Below, piece after piece: positions 1-9,337 of a stretch of 64,000 nucleotides of DNA (its first letter is position 1; the number at the start of each line of letters is the position of its first letter). Origin of the DNA: Campylobacter concisus (GTDB taxonomy: Bacteria; Campylobacterota; Campylobacteria; Campylobacterales; Campylobacteraceae); assembly GCF_002092855.1 (NCBI RefSeq), contig NZ_LVLC01000012.1, positions 1 through 64,000 on the forward strand. The letters are read 5' to 3'. The notes under the pieces were generated by a model. It was not told where the DNA came from. It ran no database searches and saw only the letters and a list, made by a program, of their open reading frames with translations. The position numbers and the translations under genes were made by a program.

Positions 1-29
1 TATGTATTTTTATTATGGATTTATAGGGC

Positions 30-731
30 TTAGTTTATATATGCGTATCCACTTCTTTTTTCTATATTTATAGAGGCTACATTATTATTTTTATCTGTTA
101 AAACTATCTTACAATCACCTTTTAATAGTCTTGAATAAGGTCTTTTTGCTCCTTTATTGTTAGTAACACTTACCACTTTCATGGGCCTACCTAATTCGTC
201 AAAATCAATGGTTTGCGTCTTACCTTTTCCACAACTACCAATAAATTTAACTGATTTTATGCCATATTTTTTCTCGATATTTAAATCTATATTAATTTTA
301 TTACAATAGGATTGAGGAATACCTCTCCAGCCCGCACTTAAGAATTTGTTTGATTTTTGTGTATCGATGGCAACCTCTTCTTTGGAATTTAAATTACCAC
401 TAAATTTATTACCACTACCTCTTTTATCATAAAAAATACTATATTTCCAAGATTTAACCCCAGGCTCATCTACAGAGCACTCTTGCAAACTAGTATCATT
501 AATAGCTATCCCCCATCTCATTTTAAACCAAAATTTTTCATTTTCAGAATGTACAAATTTATCATCTTGCATGGCAAGGTGTTGGGCGTACCTTATATGC
601 GTTAGCATCTGTGTAGCTGCCTCTCTGGCTCCGTTTATTTCTAGCCTTGGTATGATCATTGCTGCAAGTATGCCAACGGCAATGATTACAAAGATAAGCT
701 CTATAACAGTAAAACCCTTGTTTTTATGCAT
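30..731 (-). CDS. Prepilin-type N-terminal methylation protein (pseudopilin)
   Basis: The N-terminus has the class III prepilin signal: a short charged leader MHKNKG, then FTVIE with Glu at mature position 5, then a hydrophobic helix to about residue 29. A prepilin peptidase would cut after Gly6 and methylate Phe7. The rest (233 aa) is a soluble globular domain with several cysteines (near 81, 143, 167, 209) that could form disulfides, as in GspH/FimT-like minor pseudopilins. It probably belongs to a type II secretion or type IV pilus-like machine used for secretion or DNA uptake; the other parts are outside the window. The ATG directly abuts the TAG stop of the upstream membrane-protein gene, so the two are probably co-transcribed. 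Family assignment is secure; the exact machine is inferred. Confidence 0.85.
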   Translation of the reverse strand: MHKNKGFTVIELIFVIIAVGILAAMIIPRLEINGAREAATQMLTHIRYAQHLAMQDDKFVHSENEKFWFKMRWGIAINDTSLQECSVDEPGVKSWKYSIFYDKRGSGNKFSGNLNSKEEVAIDTQKSNKFLSAGWRGIPQSYCNKINIDLNIEKKYGIKSVKFIGSCGKGKTQTIDFDELGRPMKVVSVTNNKGAKRPYSRLLKGDCKIVLTDKNNNVASINIEKRSGYAYIN

Positions 732-1949
732 CTACCTACCTCTTACATCAAAATTTGCGATTACTTTTCCCATTTTTTCTATGCAAAATTTTGATTTTCC
801 ATCTAGATCGGCGCTTACTAATAAATTTTTAGACTCATCTCTTACATCTATACCATAAAATTTAAGTCTTAATGCAAGCTTTTTATTGTCAGTGTATAAA
901 TCCTTAATTTCCGCTTCTTTTAATTTAGCTGCAAGCTCTTTTACAACATCAAATTTATATACAAAATGCTTTGTTGGGTTATCTAAAAATAGGTAAAAAA
1001 TTTGATTAAATACGATCATCGACCAGTTTAAGGCTAAAAAAAGCATCACTAAGGTCGTGCAAATTTTATAGCCTTTTCTAAATTTTGGCAATCTTACGCG
1101 ATACGAATTAAAAAAAATTCTTACCATAAGTGGCGTTGCGATCACGCAAAATGGTAAAAACTGCTCAAGTTCCAGCCTTTGGCGCACTGAGACTATCATA
1201 CAAAAGCAAAATGAGCAAATGGCGATAAACCACAAAAGATCCTTCTTTTCCTTAACCCAAATTCTATAAATCGTATAGACAAAAAAGATGAAAATAAACG
1301 GCGAAAAAACAGCGGCAAAGATACCAAAAGTATCGATAAAGTGCCCACTTGGCCTACCATTTGTATCAAAACCAAAAAAGTAAAGCGTGAGTAAAAATAA
1401 AATAGCACTTAGCCAAGCAAGCGTAGGCCTTCTTTTGTAAAGTGCAAATATAAAAAATCCTACGTAAAATATCAAAAAATCGCCATCTATAAAAAAAGAA
1501 AGACAAAAAAATGCTACAAATAAAATTTTATTTTTAACATGAAAAAAGTATATACATAGGAGCGCCAGCATAACGCAAAGCCCAGCATTATTGACAATAA
1601 GAGCTGAAGCTAGCGTGCCAGGAAGCAAGATAAAAAGCAATACCGCAATAAGTCTGTCAAACTCTAATTTAATGTAAAATTTGCTTATCTTATACATTAA
1701 AACGACACTTATTACATGAAAAGCGATCATCAGAGATCTTAGAGCAATATCTGTTTGACCAAAAATTTGAACGCTTAAGTTTAAAACATGGCTAAGAAAA
1801 TTTTGTTTGTTAAAAAAAATTTCAGCTTCACTATAACTTATACTAAGAGAATTTGCCGTATAAAGTAAAAATATACAATCAATCAAACATATCAAAAATA
1901 CGCTAAAGGCGACGTGATGTCCAACAAATTCTCTAAATTTATCTAGCAA
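732..1949 (-). CDS. Polytopic membrane protein, GT-C (family 39-like) glycosyltransferase candidate
   Basis: A 405-aa protein with about ten hydrophobic segments (residues ~15-320) and a soluble C-terminal tail of about 85 aa. The early periplasmic stretch after TM1 contains acidic residues (SYSEAEIF, ~37-44) where GT-C glycosyltransferases carry a catalytic Asp/Glu. The overall layout resembles ArnT/PMT-type enzymes that transfer sugars from polyprenyl-phosphate donors. The start is TTG at 1949: an AAGGA Shine-Dalgarno lies about 7 nt upstream and no ATG is available. Its stop touches the pseudopilin ATG, and the phosphoribosyltransferase gene ends 9 nt upstream of it. Function is a fold-level guess; no diagnostic motif is fully conserved. 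Confidence 0.55.
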   Translation of the reverse strand: MLDKFREFVGHHVAFSVFLICLIDCIFLLYTANSLSISYSEAEIFFNKQNFLSHVLNLSVQIFGQTDIALRSLMIAFHVISVVLMYKISKFYIKLEFDRLIAVLLFILLPGTLASALIVNNAGLCVMLALLCIYFFHVKNKILFVAFFCLSFFIDGDFLIFYVGFFIFALYKRRPTLAWLSAILFLLTLYFFGFDTNGRPSGHFIDTFGIFAAVFSPFIFIFFVYTIYRIWVKEKKDLLWFIAICSFCFCMIVSVRQRLELEQFLPFCVIATPLMVRIFFNSYRVRLPKFRKGYKICTTLVMLFLALNWSMIVFNQIFYLFLDNPTKHFVYKFDVVKELAAKLKEAEIKDLYTDNKKLALRLKFYGIDVRDESKNLLVSADLDGKSKFCIEKMGKVIANFDVRGR

Positions 1950-1958
1950 AAATTTTCC

Positions 1959-2399
1959 TTAAATATGTATATCCCAAAAAAACTCAATCCAATCGTGAGC
2001 CTCTTTTACCTTAAATTCTGGCAAAAGCAGAGCCTTCTCTTTATAAAAGACGGTCGCTATTTTTATATCTAAATTTGGATAACGCTTAAGCAGTTCCCTT
2101 TTTATCTCGACCATGCTCTCGCCACTATCGATGATGTCATCGACGAGCAAAATTTTAGTGTATTTGCTAAGATCTGGTATGTTAAAGATATTAATCGTAT
2201 CAAGCTTGTTTGTATCTTCATAATGGATAGAATTTAAGGTAAATAAATTTCTATTATTAAGCGCAACAGCTAGCGAGTGGCCAAGCGTTAGACCACCTCT
2301 TGCCACAGCTAGTATCACCTCTGGATCAAACTCATCTTTTATCTGTTTTGCCATCTTTTTAGTATCAACAGCAAATTCATCGTAGCTATAAAATATCAT
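1959..2399 (-). CDS. Purine phosphoribosyltransferase (Gpt/Xpt-like)
   Basis: A type I phosphoribosyltransferase of 146 aa. The PRPP-binding loop is seen as ILLVDDIIDSGESM (~residues 83-96). An early ARGGL loop (~33-37) and a C-terminal Trp-rich end (WIEFFW) resemble xanthine-guanine PRTases, which convert a free purine base plus PRPP to the nucleoside monophosphate. It sits 12 nt downstream of a purine permease gene on the same strand, so uptake and salvage are likely one operon. Base specificity (xanthine, guanine or hypoxanthine) cannot be read from sequence alone. Confidence 0.8.
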   Translation of the reverse strand: MIFYSYDEFAVDTKKMAKQIKDEFDPEVILAVARGGLTLGHSLAVALNNRNLFTLNSIHYEDTNKLDTINIFNIPDLSKYTKILLVDDIIDSGESMVEIKRELLKRYPNLDIKIATVFYKEKALLLPEFKVKEAHDWIEFFWDIHI

Positions 2400-2411
2400 C
2401 TTTCATCCTTA

Positions 2412-3704
2412 TCAGTGCACTAAAAATACGATAAAACTAATGAGCGCTAGCACGACTACACCTAAATTTATATCGCTAAATTCTCTCTTTATGAGCTTAA
2501 CTATGACGTATGACATAAAGCCAAATGCAAGGCCGTTTGTGATTGAGTAAGTAAGTGGTATGAGCACAACTATGAAAAATGTCGCAACCGCAATGGCTGG
2601 GTCTTTAAAATTTATACTAGCAAGCTCAGCAAACATAAGCACGCCAACCATCACAAGGATCGGATAAATGGCATTGCCAGGGATTGCTTTAAAAAGTGGC
2701 AACATAAAGAGCGTAAGTATAAACAAAAGTCCGCAAAATACAGCTGTTAGACCAGTCCTACCGCCCTCTTCTACGCCGCTAGCACTCTCTACAAACGATG
2801 TAGTCGTACTTACGCCTACAAGTGAGCCAGCTGCCGTAGCAATAGCGTCAGCTTCAAGAGTTTTTTCAAGTTTTACGACGCCATCTTTTTTGTTTTCATC
2901 AAAAATTCCAGCCCTCGTACCTACACCAGCTAGTGTGCCTATCGAGTCAAAAAGATCAGTCACAAAAAAGGTGATAACAACTGGCAGCAAGGCTAGACTA
3001 AGCGCGCCTTTTATATCAAGCTCTAAAAATATCGGAGAGATAGAGGCTGGAGTTGAGAAAATTTCTGTTGGATGAGGAGCGATGCCAAGCACCCAAGCTA
3101 TCACTGAAGTAGCAAGCACAGCTAGGATAAACGCGCCCTTTATCTTCCACGCCCAAAAGCAAATAACTAAAAATAATCCCAAAACGCCAAGAAGTACGTT
3201 TGGATCTTTGAAATTTCCTATACCAACCAAAACTGCGTCGCTATTTACGATAAAGCCCATTTGCTGAAACGCGACAAAGCTGATAAAGGTACCTATGCCA
3301 GCGCTTATCGCTCTTCGTAGGTCAAGCGGGATGGATCTAATTATCCACATCCTAAAATTTGTAAAAGATAAGACGACAAATATCACGCCACTTAAGAAAA
3401 CAACACCAAGAGCCGTTTGCCAAGGCACTTTCATACCTATGCAAAGGCCAAATGTAAAATAAGCATTAAGCCCCATACCAACGCTCATCGCAACTGGCGT
3501 GTTCGCCCAAAGACCATTTAATATCGTAGAAAATATGGTAATTAGCGCAGTTGCAGTGATTAGTGCCTCATAAGGCATGCCAGTTTTGCTCATAATGATC
3601 GCATTTACCGGCACGATATACATCATCGCCAAAAACGTCGTAAGTCCCGCTCCAAATTCCTGCTTCACACTCGTTTTGTTTTGTGCTAAGTCAAAAAATT
3701 TCAC
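2412..3704 (-). CDS. NCS2-family purine (guanine/hypoxanthine/adenine) permease
   Basis: A 430-aa inner-membrane transporter of the AzgA/PbuG branch of nucleobase-cation symporter 2. Seen in sequence: an N-terminal FGAGLTTFLAMMYIVPVNA segment (~17-35), a Gly-rich SVGMGLNAYFTF stretch (~74-85), and the conserved FVTDLFDSIGTLAGV region (~246-260) followed by ADAIATAAGSLVGVSTTTSFVE-type residues that line the substrate site. About 12-14 transmembrane segments are apparent. The family imports purine bases with protons. The adjoining phosphoribosyltransferase would trap the base as nucleotide, which supports the purine assignment over uracil or xanthine-only members. Confidence 0.88.
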   Translation of the reverse strand: MKFFDLAQNKTSVKQEFGAGLTTFLAMMYIVPVNAIIMSKTGMPYEALITATALITIFSTILNGLWANTPVAMSVGMGLNAYFTFGLCIGMKVPWQTALGVVFLSGVIFVVLSFTNFRMWIIRSIPLDLRRAISAGIGTFISFVAFQQMGFIVNSDAVLVGIGNFKDPNVLLGVLGLFLVICFWAWKIKGAFILAVLATSVIAWVLGIAPHPTEIFSTPASISPIFLELDIKGALSLALLPVVITFFVTDLFDSIGTLAGVGTRAGIFDENKKDGVVKLEKTLEADAIATAAGSLVGVSTTTSFVESASGVEEGGRTGLTAVFCGLLFILTLFMLPLFKAIPGNAIYPILVMVGVLMFAELASINFKDPAIAVATFFIVVLIPLTYSITNGLAFGFMSYVIVKLIKREFSDINLGVVVLALISFIVFLVH

Positions 3705-3715
3705 CCCAAGCTCCT

Positions 3716-4777
3716 TTAGTAAATTTTAAGTTCGTTATATAAGCTATCACGCTCAACCGGCGTAAAACCAGATGTTTTTATGAGATCGCAAAATGTCTTT
3801 AGCGTAACGCCGTTCGCGCTATTTGCGCCAGCTGCACTTTGGATGCTCTCTTTTTCTATCGTGCCATCAAGATCATCAGCGCCAAATTCCTGAGCGATCA
3901 TCGCCAAATTTAGCGTCGAAGTAGCCCAGTAAGCTTTGATATGTGGGACATTATCAAGCACAAGACGTGAGATAGCCAGAGTCTTTAAAATTTCAGCTGA
4001 TCCTAAAAATTTAACATCTTTTAGGTAGTTATTTTCTCTTTGATAAACTAGCGGTATAAATGCGTTAAAACCGCCAGTTTCGTCTTGCAAGTCCCTAATC
4101 CTTAACATGTGATCGATCCTGTTATCGCGGCTTTCTATGTGACCAAAAAGCATTGTTGCGTTGCTTTGTTTGCCGTGATCATGCCACATTTTATGGATTT
4201 TGAGCCAGTTTTCGCTACTTACTTTGCCTTTGCAAATTTTAGCCCTGACCTCTTCATCAAAAATTTCAGCCCCGCCGCCTGGCATGCTATCGACGCCGTA
4301 TTCGAGCATCTTTTCTATCACCTCATCGTAGCTTAAGCCATAATGCCTTGATAAAAAGTCGATCTCAGCTGCCGTCATCGCCTTTACGTGAAGCTCTGGA
4401 TGAGCTGCCTTTATCTTTTTAAAAATTTCTAAGTACCACTGCCAGCCACTTTTTGCGTTGTGAGCTGATACGATGTGTATCTCTTTTACGCCGTGACTTA
4501 CGCTATCATCAACGATCTTTAAAATTTCTTCGTGGCTCATTAAGTATGGATTTGGATTTTTTCTGTGAGCCGAAAATGCACAAAATTTACAGATATCAGC
4601 ACAGATATTTGTTGGGTTTATGTGGCGATTTACATTAAAAAAGACCTTGTTGCCGTGCAGTTTTCTGCGCTTTTTGTCGGCAAATTTAGCCAAGGTAAAA
4701 AGATCAAGCTCATAAAGTGAAAAAGCCTCTTGCTTGCTTAATCTCTCACCACTTTCTAGTTTTTGTAATAGATTCAT
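3716..4777 (-). CDS. mqnE: Aminofutalosine synthase MqnE (radical SAM)
   Basis: Radical SAM enzyme (353 aa) of the futalosine route to menaquinone, joining 3-[(1-carboxyvinyl)oxy]benzoate to SAM to give aminofutalosine. The cluster motif CADICKFC (Cys59, Cys63, Cys66) follows the RHINPTN stretch that separates MqnE from its paralogue MqnC. A CofH-like TIM barrel and a C-terminal segment with ANSANGVTLKTFCDLI complete the family pattern. Length matches the family (~350 aa). Campylobacter makes menaquinone by this pathway instead of the Men pathway. The gene follows the purine permease region on the same strand and faces a divergent glnD-like gene across a ~110-bp promoter region. Confidence 0.92.
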   Translation of the reverse strand: MNLLQKLESGERLSKQEAFSLYELDLFTLAKFADKKRRKLHGNKVFFNVNRHINPTNICADICKFCAFSAHRKNPNPYLMSHEEILKIVDDSVSHGVKEIHIVSAHNAKSGWQWYLEIFKKIKAAHPELHVKAMTAAEIDFLSRHYGLSYDEVIEKMLEYGVDSMPGGGAEIFDEEVRAKICKGKVSSENWLKIHKMWHDHGKQSNATMLFGHIESRDNRIDHMLRIRDLQDETGGFNAFIPLVYQRENNYLKDVKFLGSAEILKTLAISRLVLDNVPHIKAYWATSTLNLAMIAQEFGADDLDGTIEKESIQSAAGANSANGVTLKTFCDLIKTSGFTPVERDSLYNELKIY

Positions 4778-4890
4778 TATCTTTATCGTCCTAAAGCTGA
4801 ACTTAAGGCTTTATTATAGGCAAATAAAGCTTTGTTTTTGCAAAAATTATGTAACATTTGCCAAGATATTTTTAACAATGGAAACACTAA

Positions 4891-7386
4891 ATGCTGGCCG
4901 ATAAAAGTACCAAAAATAGCGATAATTATTCAAAGATCAAAGAGAAATTTCTTGATTTTAAGGCAAATTTACCAAAACATTTTCAAAAAAATCAGGGTAG
5001 AAATTTTGCAAATTTTTTAGCCAAAGAATATGATGATTTTATAAAATCTTATTTAAATGAAACTATGCGAGAATTTTTTGATGATTTTGTGCCGCAAAAT
5101 GACAGCTTTGCCTTTAGTGTTTTAGCTACTGGAAAATACGCCCAAACCTTACTTAGCGCAAATAGTGAGCTTGAAATTTTACTAGTTTATAAAAATTTAA
5201 AAGGCTATAACATAAAGAATTTCTTAAAAGAATTTAGCGAAATTTTAAGTAGCTCTGGAATAAATTTTTATATAAAAAGCGTTGAGTTAGATGAAATTTT
5301 TACAAATTACAAAGACGATCTCAAATTTAAAAGCGAAACATCGCAAGTCCGATATATCTGTGGTTCAAAAAGTCTATACCGCCTAGTAAAAAGTGAGATC
5401 ATAAAATTAAAAGAATTTGATAAAAAAGCCTTTTTAAACTACCATTTAAAGGCATTTTTGCCGTTTTCTAGCATCAGCTACCTAGCCCAAGAGCCAAATT
5501 TAAAAAGTGGCTTTGGCGGGATCGATGAAATTTACCGCTTAAACTGCATACTAAACTGCCTAGATAGCGATATTTCAGTTAGATCACAAGCCCTAAAAGT
5601 GATGAACGAAAAAGAGATCGCTAGCTTTAACCTAAATGTGGACTTTTTACTAAGCCTACTAACCACCTTAAATTTAACGCAAAATTCTGATACTTTTAGC
5701 GCTTCAAGCGTTGAGATCACGACAAATTTCATGCAGACAAAGTCTAAAAAGCTTCAAGATAACGAAAGCGTCATCAGCCAAAAGATGCTAAGTTCAATGA
5801 ATAATATCGCCATTTATTCAAGGTTTATCGTCGCTTCTCTTTGCAGGCCATTTTTTAAAAGTGAGCTAAATTTTGATCAGAGAAAATTTGCAAGGCTAAA
5901 AAATGGCTTTTACGAGATAAATGGCGTTATTTACGTACCGCTTCATAAAAAGCCAGCTCTCATTGAAAATCTAATAACCAAGCTTTTGGAGCTAAAAGAT
6001 GTGGATTATAAATTTGATATAAGCGCGATCTTTTACATCAAGCGAGCCATTATCACAAAAAGTGGCTTAGAGCGCGCTATCAGCGAGTTTAAGAAGATAT
6101 TTTTAAGAAAAAATTCCTACGCAATTTTAAAGTCATTGCTTGATGCGCAAATGATACAAATTTTAATAAAACCAATGGAGCACATCAGTCAGCTAGCTCA
6201 GTACGATGGCTATCACGAATTTACGGTCGATGAGCATAGTATTTTAAGTGTAAAATTTCTTGAAAATATAAAAGATAAATTTATAAAAAATCTCTATACC
6301 GAGCTTTGCTTGGAGGGCAAGACGATGCTAAAGATCGTGACTTTAATGCACGACGTTGGCAAGGGGCTTGGCAAAGATCACGCAAATATCGGCGCTAATA
6401 TCTTTAGAGCCTACGCAAACAAGCTAAATTTAAGCCAAAAGGCCGTAAATATCGGCGTCATCTTGATAAAATACCACACGCTAATGAGTAATGTCTCAAA
6501 CAGAGAGGACATTTATTCCCAACGCGTTATATTTGCCTTCATCTCAAAGCTTGGCGACAAGCAGGTTTTAAAACTGCTTTACATCCTTAGCTACTGCGTG
6601 ATAAATGCGACAAACGAGAGGCTCTATAACGCCTATACTGCAAAGCTTTTAAGAGAACTTTATGAAATTTCTCTTAGTGCATTTAACGATGAAAATTTAC
6701 TAGATGAAGCGACAAGACGCGTAAAAAAAGAGCAGTCTGTAAAACGAAATAGCGAGTTTTTGGCGCTTGAACTAAGCTTGCAAGAGAAAATTTTTAAAAT
6801 CACATCAAATCTTGTCTTTATAAAATATAGTGCGAGTGAGATCATAAATTTAAGCAAGGTCGCAGATAGCTTAGATGCGACAGAAATTTTTATAAATAAC
6901 TCTAAAAATTTAAGCATTCAGATCTATACAAAAAAGAGTCTAAATTTAAGTGCCCTGCTCTATGAATTTGCTAAATTTGACCTTGCATACATGGAAATTT
7001 TTGAGCTATTTGAGAAAAAATTTTATATCAGGCTTGATTTTAACCAAAATGTTAAAAAAGAGGAGCTTGAAAATACTAAAAATTTAGCTCTAAAATCCCT
7101 AAATAGTGAGGTTTTAAAAGAGCCTTTGAAACCAAACATTAACAAAGATGAGATAAACTTCGAGCTAAATCACTCAAAAGATTACGCCAAACTTAGCATC
7201 AACGCAAAAGATCAGCGCGGACTAATGGCTTATGTGATGAGTGTTTTTGATAGGCTTCATTTTCAAGTCACGAGTGCTAGAATCCAAACGGTCAAAAATA
7301 GAACAAGAAATCTCTTTTTGATCGAGAAAAACGAGCGACTTGAGAGTAAAGGCGAAGAGATATTAAATTTATTAATAAGTGAGTAA
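4891..7386 (+). CDS. glnD: GlnD-like protein (PII uridylyltransferase family) with degenerate nucleotidyltransferase site
   Basis: 831 aa with the GlnD architecture: N-terminal nucleotidyltransferase-like domain (~70-300), a GlnD-type helical linker, an HD hydrolase domain with VDEHS (~450) and HDVGKG (His487-Asp488), and C-terminal ACT repeats, the last with DQRGLMAYVMSVFD (~773-786). In GlnD family enzymes the NT domain uridylylates PII, HD removes UMP, and ACT senses glutamine. Here the usual GGYGRGE...SDxD signature reads TGKYAQTLLSANSELEILL, so the two metal-binding Asp are both Glu (SELEI, 92-96) and the Gly-rich loop is eroded. Uridylyltransferase activity may be reduced or absent while HD and ACT remain. 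glmS starts 3 nt downstream, suggesting co-transcription and a nitrogen/amino-sugar link. Confidence 0.82.
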   Translation: MLADKSTKNSDNYSKIKEKFLDFKANLPKHFQKNQGRNFANFLAKEYDDFIKSYLNETMREFFDDFVPQNDSFAFSVLATGKYAQTLLSANSELEILLVYKNLKGYNIKNFLKEFSEILSSSGINFYIKSVELDEIFTNYKDDLKFKSETSQVRYICGSKSLYRLVKSEIIKLKEFDKKAFLNYHLKAFLPFSSISYLAQEPNLKSGFGGIDEIYRLNCILNCLDSDISVRSQALKVMNEKEIASFNLNVDFLLSLLTTLNLTQNSDTFSASSVEITTNFMQTKSKKLQDNESVISQKMLSSMNNIAIYSRFIVASLCRPFFKSELNFDQRKFARLKNGFYEINGVIYVPLHKKPALIENLITKLLELKDVDYKFDISAIFYIKRAIITKSGLERAISEFKKIFLRKNSYAILKSLLDAQMIQILIKPMEHISQLAQYDGYHEFTVDEHSILSVKFLENIKDKFIKNLYTELCLEGKTMLKIVTLMHDVGKGLGKDHANIGANIFRAYANKLNLSQKAVNIGVILIKYHTLMSNVSNREDIYSQRVIFAFISKLGDKQVLKLLYILSYCVINATNERLYNAYTAKLLRELYEISLSAFNDENLLDEATRRVKKEQSVKRNSEFLALELSLQEKIFKITSNLVFIKYSASEIINLSKVADSLDATEIFINNSKNLSIQIYTKKSLNLSALLYEFAKFDLAYMEIFELFEKKFYIRLDFNQNVKKEELENTKNLALKSLNSEVLKEPLKPNINKDEINFELNHSKDYAKLSINAKDQRGLMAYVMSVFDRLHFQVTSARIQTVKNRTRNLFLIEKNERLESKGEEILNLLISE

Positions 7387-7389
7387 AAA

Positions 7390-9201
7390 ATGTGTGGAAT
7401 CGTAGGATACATCGGAGATAAAGAGAAAAAAGAGGTCATTTTAAGCGGCCTAAAAGAGCTTGAGTATCGTGGATATGACAGCGCTGGCATGGCTGTGATG
7501 AGTGATGGCAAGATTGATTTTTTTAAGGCGGTCGGCAAGCTTGAAAATTTAGCCCTAAAGACAAAGGACTTCACATCAACTGGCTTTGGTGTGGCGATAG
7601 GCCACACACGCTGGGCGACGCACGGCAAACCAACCGAGATAAACGCTCACCCACACCTTGGCGAGCACTCATTTGTCGTTCACAATGGCATAATCGAAAA
7701 CTACAAAGAGCTTAAAGATGAGCTTGAAGCAAAGGGCGTAAAATTTGTCAGCCAAACCGATACTGAGGTGATCGTGCACCTTTTTGAAGAAATTTTAAAA
7801 GAGAAAAAAGACCCATTTAAAGCTTATGAGGCAACTATCGCAAAGCTAAGAGGTGCATACGCGACGCTACTTATCACCAAAACTGCACCTGATAAGATAT
7901 TTTTTGCAAAAGATGCCGCTCCTATGGCGATAGGAAAGAGCAATGAAAAAGAGCTATATTTTGCCTCATCAGATGCCCCACTTATCGGTAACGCAACTGA
8001 AGTTGCATATCTTGATGACAATAATTACGGCTACGTGAGCTTGGACGAGATCGCAGTCTTTAAACACGGCAAAAAGGCGAGCATAACATTTAACGCCTTG
8101 CCAAAAGATAAAAGTTATGCCCAAAAAGAGGGATATACATTTTTCATGGAGAAAGAAATTTACGAGCAAGGTGCGGTCGTATCTGAAACCATCATGGGCA
8201 GAGTCAAAAACCACAAAGTCACCCTTGAAAATTTAGACGATGAATATCTAAAAAGTATCGATGATGTCGTACTTTGTGCGTGCGGTACGAGCTACCATGC
8301 AGCGCTTGTTGCAAGCTACCTTTTTGAAAGGCTTGCTAAAGTTAGAACAAAGGTCGAAGTAGCAAGCGAATTTAGATATAGAAAGCCTTATCTAAACAAA
8401 AACTCACTCTTCATCGTCATCTCACAAAGTGGCGAGACAGCCGACACTCTTGAAGCACTTAGGATAGCTAAAGAGGCTGGGCTTAGAACGCTTGCGATTT
8501 GCAACGTCGATAACTCATCTATCGTTAGACTAGCTGACAATACGCTTCTAACTCGTGCTGGCATCGAAAAAGGTGTGGCAAGCACAAAGGCCTTTGCAAC
8601 GCAGATCATCGTACTTTGGATGCTTGTGCTTCAAATGGCGGCAGCTAAAAATTCTATCAGCAAAAAAGAGCTTGATCACGAGATCAAAACGCTTCTTCAC
8701 ATCCCACAAATTTTAAATATCAATAACTCTCTTCAAGAGAAGCTTCACCGCCTAAGCAAGCATTATTTGCACGGTCATGGCTTCTTCTTTATCGGTAGAG
8801 ATATCTTCTATCCGCTAGCATTAGAAGGCGCGTTAAAGCTTAAAGAAATCTCTTATCTTCATGCCGAGGGCTATCCATCAGGCGAGATGAAGCACGGACC
8901 TATCGCACTTGCGGACGAGAAGCTATTTACGATCGCTTTAATGCCTCAAAATTTGTTATACGAAAAGACAAAGAGCAATGTCGAAGAGCTTGCCGCAAGA
9001 GATGCTTACATACTAGCGATAAGCCCACTTGAGTTTGAACTAAGCGATGACTACGTAAAAACAAGCGTTCAAGATCACTATATGAGCGAATTTTTCGAGA
9101 TGATGCTAGTGCTTCAGCTACTTGCACTTGAAATTTCCGTTAGACTTGGCAACAACGTCGATATGCCAAGGAATCTTGCAAAAAGCGTAACTGTCGAATA
9201 A
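7390..9201 (+). CDS. glmS: Glutamine--fructose-6-phosphate aminotransferase (isomerising)
   Basis: 603 aa, the standard GlmS length. It makes glucosamine-6-phosphate for peptidoglycan and LOS. The N-terminal class II glutamine amidotransferase domain starts MCGIVGYIG, with Cys2 as nucleophile, and contains the HTRWATHG motif (~74-81). Two SIS sugar-isomerase domains follow (~290-430 with CGTSYHAA and SQSGETADT; ~460-590 with HAEGYPSGEMKHGP). The C-terminus KSVTVE is the conserved channel-closing tail. The ATG is 3 nt after the upstream stop. A strong terminator hairpin begins right at its stop codon. There is no sign of a glmS ribozyme in the 3-nt leader. Confidence 0.97.
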   Translation: MCGIVGYIGDKEKKEVILSGLKELEYRGYDSAGMAVMSDGKIDFFKAVGKLENLALKTKDFTSTGFGVAIGHTRWATHGKPTEINAHPHLGEHSFVVHNGIIENYKELKDELEAKGVKFVSQTDTEVIVHLFEEILKEKKDPFKAYEATIAKLRGAYATLLITKTAPDKIFFAKDAAPMAIGKSNEKELYFASSDAPLIGNATEVAYLDDNNYGYVSLDEIAVFKHGKKASITFNALPKDKSYAQKEGYTFFMEKEIYEQGAVVSETIMGRVKNHKVTLENLDDEYLKSIDDVVLCACGTSYHAALVASYLFERLAKVRTKVEVASEFRYRKPYLNKNSLFIVISQSGETADTLEALRIAKEAGLRTLAICNVDNSSIVRLADNTLLTRAGIEKGVASTKAFATQIIVLWMLVLQMAAAKNSISKKELDHEIKTLLHIPQILNINNSLQEKLHRLSKHYLHGHGFFFIGRDIFYPLALEGALKLKEISYLHAEGYPSGEMKHGPIALADEKLFTIALMPQNLLYEKTKSNVEELAARDAYILAISPLEFELSDDYVKTSVQDHYMSEFFEMMLVLQLLALEISVRLGNNVDMPRNLAKSVTVE

Positions 9202-9235
9202 TTTAACTGGCCAGCAAACACTGGCTAGTTAAATT
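9200..9235 (+). terminator. Rho-independent-type hairpin after glmS
   Basis: A 15-bp stem: AATTTAACTGGCCAG (9200-9214) pairs with CTGGCTAGTTAAATT (9221-9235) with one G-U wobble and a 6-nt CAAACA loop, followed by a T-rich stretch. It starts one base before the end of the glmS stop codon. Confidence 0.8.
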
Positions 9236-9337
9236 TTATTTGATATTTTGCATTAGATTTTATAAAATTCTGTTCTTGCAAGATCGCAGCCCGTCTAAAA
9301 TTTATCTAGCCTTAGTTTAAAAATTTTATACTTTACT

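Noticed and set aside
2668-3075. Plus-strand ORFs opposite purine permease, and similar shadow ORFs elsewhere (for example 13922-14278, 26257-26619, 53873-54364)
   Set aside because: They are antisense to strongly conserved genes, have no ribosome sites, and their Ser/Ala-rich composition is the complement of Leu/Gly codons.
9202-9337. glmS ribozyme
   Set aside because: The leader of glmS is only 3 nt long; the hairpin at 9200-9235 follows the gene and is a terminator.
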